A DNA stretch of 64,000 bases from Panaeolus papilionaceus. Taxonomy: Eukaryota; Basidiomycota; Agaricomycetes; Agaricales. The notes below the pieces were generated by a model. That model worked only from the letters and a program-made list of their open reading frames with translations. It was not told where the DNA came from and searched no databases. The DNA lies in contig JADNRZ010000009.1 of NCBI GenBank assembly GCA_015501605.1, positions 682,001 through 746,000 on the forward strand. The letters are read 5' to 3'. Shown here in pieces: positions 59,683-64,000 of this stretch (position 1 is the first letter of the stretch; every line of letters starts with the position of its first letter). The position numbers were made by a program, and so were the translations under genes.

Positions 59683-61821
59683 CTAGACGCCGGCACTGGA
59701 AGGCACAGCGCTGCTCGGGGCCGCACTGGGAGGTCCACCATCGATACCCATCTTCTTCCTGACAAGTTCAAACGTCTTCAACATCTTCCTCCTTGCTCCA
59801 AGAGCAGCTACACCCTTGGTCTCAAGTGCAGCTTCATCCATCATGACCATGTCCCTCCAGTTCGCGCCCTCGAAGTTAGGAGTATACTTGTGCAACCTCA
59901 AAGACCTCAACCAACCTGGGATGTCGTTGAGGAGCGCAGGATCAACATCCTCCTCTCCCTTGGGGGTACTGTTGCCGCCACCGGTTGTAGAAGCGCTCTT
60001 GAGCCCAGGGGACCTGGCACTTCCTGGTCCACGCCTGTTCTGGTTGTTGAGATTCATCTGGCCAAGGCCTGCGCTGAGAGGTTGCATTCCTCCCATCCAT
60101 GGCTGGCCGAATCCGCTCGCCGCCATTTGTGCAGCGAGCAATTGTGCCTCTGGTGTCATGTTCATCATGCCCAGCATGTTCATGTTGAAGGGGCTCATAG
60201 GCTGCATGCCCAATCCAGGCACCATGCCCATCGTCGGGCTTCCAAGCACGCCCATCTGTCCCATCTGGTTGAGGTTGGGCATTTGCATTCCCAAACCATT
60301 AGGTTGACCATTGGAGTGGTTATCGTCGCCCCCAAACCTGTTCGAGGGTCCGTTGTTGTTGGGGCCCTGGCCCCGATTCCAATTACCACCACTGCCGTTT
60401 CCGCTGACGTTCCTGGAACGGGCGTTGTTGCCGTGATCATCGTCACTGTGATTGTTTTGTTGCAGCTTGCGCCTATGGGGAGGGGGGTCACCCATGCGAG
60501 GAACTCCGGGTACGGGTGCTGCCTGCCATTCCTTTGTAGATTCCTTGACGGGCTGTGCTGGACGGGGTGGAGCCTTCTCAAACATGGGGATCAAGGGAGT
60601 GTTCACCATGTTAGCCCAGCTGTCGCTAATGGTCGTGGTAGCTTCATTGCGCGGGGTGCCGATCGGGTTGCCGGAAAATTCGGTGCTCTTGGGACGCGAA
60701 ACGGAAACTTCCTGTGGCCTGGGAGAGGGAAGGGACTCGGAAACTTGTCCAAGCGAAGAAGCGGCAGCACCCCAGCTGCGAGCATCTCCTGCAGCGGTAG
60801 CGAGAACTGGAGCAGAGATACGGTTGCTGGCGTGAGTTGCCTTGAGCTTTGCCCGTTGTTGAGCCAAAGTTTGGGCTGCAGCGTCATTCTGGTTGGCGCT
60901 GTTGGCCGAATCAGGGGACAAGAAGGGGTTTGGAGGGTTGTCTAGGGCAAGTGATTGGCGATTATTGGTATTGAAGCTGCGACTCGTAGGGGAAGCCGGG
61001 AGACCCGAAGAAAGTCCAGATTTGAGGCCAGGAGACTTGAGACTGGCAAGTTTGCTCTCCATCTGACTTTGCATGGAGCCTGAAGAAATGATACGATAAG
61101 CACGGAATATGGAATGCAGTTAGAGATGCTTACCCATGGCAGGACTGAGAAGGGCCGTCATGGGGTCAGACCTGGCCATCTGCTGAAGGACAGTGATGAA
61201 GAAGCGGATTTGGACTTGAGTAGAGTGTTGCAGAAGACTGTAAAGAGCGGCTGTGCGCTCTGCTTCTGAAAGAACCTTGAACCCTACCAAAAATCAGCCT
61301 CTATAAACATTGTAAATGTAAGTGAAACATACATTGCTCGATGGCACTCAATTCTTCTTTAAAATTAACATCCAAGGAAGCGGCAGCCATGTCCTCCTGA
61401 AGAAGAGAAACACCATGTCATTAGTCCCACATTCCCCGATGAACGCCATACAATAGCTAACAAAAGGAAACGAATAGTGAACCAACATACCAAAGTTGCT
61501 TCATAGCTTTGAAACTGCTCGAACCACTGATCGAGTGCCTCCGCTATATGATTGAAGAGAAATTCCCAAGGGCAACGTCAGCAAGGTGACGATTATAAAA
61601 ACTGTGCCGAGAAACTCACCTTCAGGAGTTTGGAACATGGTACCAGCACCCAAAAGCTCGCTAGTGGGCCTGGCACTTTGCTGGCCACCCGGGCGAGGGG
61701 ATGCAGGTTGGAGGGTTGGAGTAACCCGAGAAGGACCCATGGACTGACGGGCACTGGCCTTGCCATCCGCATGCGGACCCGGACTGGGACTTGGGCTTGT
61801 TGAAGGAGGTCGAAGACTCAT
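59683..61821 (-). CDS. VTS1: Vts1/Smaug-like SAM-domain RNA-binding protein
   Basis: Post-transcriptional regulator that binds Smaug recognition hairpins through its SAM domain and recruits deadenylases. Exons in transcript order: 61821-61620, 61543-61491, 61396-61333, 61283-61134, 61079-59683; 621 aa. The N-terminal Vts1 region has [37 protein letters not shown] and a following helix ([19 protein letters not shown]). A middle of about 350 residues is Ser/Pro/Asn/Met-rich and disordered. The SAM domain lies near residues 540-605 ([37 protein letters not shown]). A 351-codon open frame on the opposite strand is a shadow of the biased codons. Confidence 0.93.
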
Positions 61822-62484
61822 TGCAACGATTATACTTTATAAGAAGAGTTGAATTGAGGATTGATGAGATTCGAAAGACAAGAAAGGTTGATAATGGGCT
61901 GCTGTTGTTGAGAAGAAAAGGCCTGGCGTACGGCAGATTTCAAATAAAAAGCTCGCTAAAATGCAAGATAAATTTGAAGTCTGTCACTAGCGCTTTGTGA
62001 TTGAGACAAGTTGAATGTATAGCTTGGATTGATAGAAACGACGTCGACGCCGGGGAAAGTTTGGTTTTTGTCGCTTGGGATTCTTGATTTCTTGTTCTTG
62101 TTGTTTAAGCGAACGATGAGCAACAATTTTTTATAAAAATTGGTTTCTGTTGTGCCACAAAGTTTGCCTAGACGAGACCAGCGGTCCTGCCGGTCTAGTT
62201 AAGAAAAATATTAAAAGGGGAGGAGGAGGAGATGAAGGAGAGGGAGAGACGTTCAAATTTGATGATGACCGTTCAAAGTCAAAGTCAAAACTAACAAAAT
62301 CACACAAACACCATTGAATCTGTCACACTCAATATTGTCACACGCTTGGTCCCATCTTTGATATCCATTCAATTATGCACAGGTCTTTGAAACTATTCCT
62401 CCTTGATCCGTTGTTTCATCTTGATTTGTTCATTTGGGTACAGGTACTTGTATGACTAGTAGTGACTACTTGCGTGGATATCGG
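61822..62484. other. Intergenic region upstream of VTS1
   Basis: About 660 bp; the probable VTS1 promoter and the 3' UTR of the next gene. Contains a GGAGGAGGAGATGAAGGAGA-type purine tract near 62.22 kb. No gene seen. Confidence 0.5.
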
Positions 62485-63243
62485 TTACTTCCAATCATAA
62501 ACAATTCCAGGTCGCATACCCCACGGATTGTCCTTGTAAATGTCCAAATAAGAATACGCATCAGTCTTGAACAATATCTCTTTTCGCACTCCAATACGCA
62601 GTAGCTCTCGTCGTAGCTCTACCACTGAGCGTTCATCTGTGTAGTTTTCAACCCATACACAAATCACATTTTGTTTGAAACCACGCCGAGGGGTAGTACG
62701 AACGTTGGCGCATTGAGCTCTTCCATCAACGCAAACCAAGTTCACAACCTTGGCCCACAATTCATCCACTTTGCTGACTGGAACAAAAATAACCCATTTT
62801 CCTGTGAGAACACTATGTTCCCTCGAAATTGCGTCCACAGACTCGGGAGTGACATTGTTGGATTCGATGAGGGATTTAAAAGACTCCATCATGGCTGTCA
62901 AATTAGATGCCTCGAGACCAAGGCGCAACTGTGGGTCTTTGAATTTCGTGACGCAAATGAAATGATCGGGGAGTAGTGGTGTGGAGCTGGGAGGATAACG
63001 CTGAAGGAATTTGTGAATGTTTTCCGCCGTATTGTTTTCCTGAGTGCCATGAAATATTATGCTCTCTTTAGGGATGGATGGTCTGGGTGGTCGGTACGGC
63101 TGGCTTTGATCCACAGCCCGCGTTATTATGGTCGGAGATATAGGAGCGGCACTACGATCTGCACCGTCCAAGACAGGCTCATTGATGACATCCCCATCTG
63201 AGCCGTCTATGATCAAGATATCGATTTCAGCCTTTCCGTCCAT
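62485..63243 (-). CDS. DUF1917/Bles03-like (UPF0696) protein, copy 1
   Basis: Single-exon 252-aa protein. Residues 115-252 match the DUF1917 family, whose human member has an eIF4E-like fold. Visible motifs: TGKWVIFVPVSKVDELWAKV, a VCVWVENYTDERSVVELRRE-like core, and the end DAYSYLDIYKDNPWGMRPG. The N-terminal 60 residues are acidic and Ile/Asp-rich, probably disordered. The start is the only ATG before this region. Lack of introns is unusual among its neighbours. The molecular role is unknown; RNA or cap binding is only suggested by the fold of relatives. Confidence 0.78.
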   Translation of the reverse strand: MDGKAEIDILIIDGSDGDVINEPVLDGADRSAAPISPTIITRAVDQSQPYRPPRPSIPKESIIFHGTQENNTAENIHKFLQRYPPSSTPLLPDHFICVTKFKDPQLRLGLEASNLTAMMESFKSLIESNNVTPESVDAISREHSVLTGKWVIFVPVSKVDELWAKVVNLVCVDGRAQCANVRTTPRRGFKQNVICVWVENYTDERSVVELRRELLRIGVRKEILFKTDAYSYLDIYKDNPWGMRPGIVYDWK

Positions 63244-63685
63244 CTTTCTGAGTTAACGGTGGAAGAGATGAAGAATGGAAAGCTTCACTGAAAACGCAGT
63301 GACGGGATTTATACTAGGAGATCATCACACCTTATCAAACTAGAAGATAGACGCGCAAGAACAAGAGATGATCGCCACTCGAGCTCGTAAAATGTGGACA
63401 CCCTGCAATTTCACAATGTAAGAAATTCGGTGGTTTTCGCTTTGCTAGAGCACAGAGAGCATCTGAGACCTTATTAAGCGCCGTTCGATTCAATGCAGTA
63501 GCATCAATTAGCCCATCAAATATTTGCGAACATATCAAGTTACAGGATGCGATACAACTGCCGTTCTCTCTGCCACCATAATCAACACTGACATGGCGTT
63601 GCGGACGAAGGACACTGAACCTAGTAGGATCACATCAGTACCCAGATTTTGCCTCTCTCCGAATCCTCCAACTATACTCACCAAT
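63244..63685. other. Intergenic region between the two DUF1917 copies
   Basis: About 440 bp separating the two tandem genes. A 67-codon minus-strand frame has no resemblance to the family and is not called. Confidence 0.5.
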
Positions 63686-64000
63686 TTATTCATAATAAAT
63701 ACTCGGCGGAAATCCCCATGGATTGTCCGTGTATATATCAAGGTACGTATAAGCATCTGGCTTAAGCCCAATGCGTTTGCGGATCCCTAGGAAACGCAGG
63801 AACCGCCGCAGTGCTTTGACCGATGCCTTATCTGTGCAGTCGTCAACCCATACACAGATGACATGCGCTTTTGTTGGGTCAGGCGAAAGTACCGTAGAAA
63901 CGTTGGCAATCTGCGACTTGCGATGAACACAGACCAAGTCGACAATCTTGGCCCAAAGAGCATCTATCTTGTCTGGAGTGGTGAATATCATCCATTTTGC
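63686..64000 (-). CDS. DUF1917/Bles03-like protein, copy 2 (5' part beyond window)
   Basis: Partial gene: the frame is open through the window end and its start lies outside. The visible 104 codons match copy 1 closely: AKWMIFTTPDKIDALWAKIV, VICVWVDDCTDKASVKALRR and DAYTYLDIYTDNPWGFPPS. Copies 1 and 2 therefore form a tandem duplication on the minus strand. No intron is seen in the visible part. Confidence 0.76.
   Translation of the reverse strand, partial: AKWMIFTTPDKIDALWAKIVDLVCVHRKSQIANVSTVLSPDPTKAHVICVWVDDCTDKASVKALRRFLRFLGIRKRIGLKPDAYTYLDIYTDNPWGFPPSIYYE

Noticed and set aside
59890..60945. 351-codon open frame on the plus strand
   Set aside because: It lies wholly inside the large last exon of VTS1 on the other strand and has no domain; it is a shadow of codon bias.

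Overview
This window looks like nuclear chromosomal DNA of a filamentous basidiomycete, most likely an Agaricomycete. The genes are compact and very intron-rich: most introns are about 45-65 bp, with GT-AG borders and a few micro-exons. The gene set is fungal: a sterol-4-carboxylate dehydrogenase, a delta-12 desaturase, a conidiation-6 protein, Pet127, Vts1 and a basidiomycete-type multi-span membrane protein. I see no bacterial, viral or plasmid features. Exon models below were built by hand from splice sites, reading phase and family resemblance. Where exon coordinates are given, the phases close.

Layout. 0-8.5 kb: POP1 (RNase P/MRP), a Borealin-like chromosomal passenger subunit, an ERG26-like sterol enzyme and CDC123. 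8.5-18.1 kb: oleate delta-12 desaturase, a CK1-like kinase with an unusual catalytic loop, a 119-bp hAT-like MITE, pyruvate decarboxylase and a GNAT acetyltransferase. 18.5-33.5 kb: an M3 metallopeptidase with a 6-nt micro-exon, a large universal-stress-domain protein, Pet127, ARL8, a SCOC-like coiled-coil protein, RPN13/ADRM1 and a multi-span membrane protein. 33.5-37.7 kb is a gene-poor gap. 37.7-40.8 kb: CDC37 and a methyltransferase with a histidine-rich tandem-repeat N terminus. 41.6-43.8 kb: a 2.2-kb non-autonomous element with about 370-380-bp terminal inverted repeats and an 8-bp target duplication. 44-51 kb: con-6, a carnitine acetyltransferase with dual-targeting features and a single-pass membrane protein with a probable frameshift. 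51-57 kb: an AT-rich, gene-poor stretch with four same-strand copies or relics of a tiny secreted-peptide gene and a TA-flanked MITE. 57-64 kb: an SDR, Vts1 and two tandem DUF1917/Bles03-like genes, the second cut by the window edge.

How the genes relate. Most are housekeeping genes in no operon-like order. Some neighbours are suggestive. ARL8 and the SCOC-like gene are convergent and both belong to Arf-like GTPase biology; this is inference from family knowledge. The SCOC-like gene and RPN13 diverge from a 186-bp promoter. Acetyl-unit and lipid metabolism recur (pyruvate decarboxylase, carnitine acetyltransferase, desaturase, sterol dehydrogenase), but they are dispersed and do not form a cluster. 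A CACGTG palindrome lies within about 85-280 bp upstream of eight start codons. The most novel-looking features are the small-peptide cluster, the His-rich methyltransferase and the long-TIR element.
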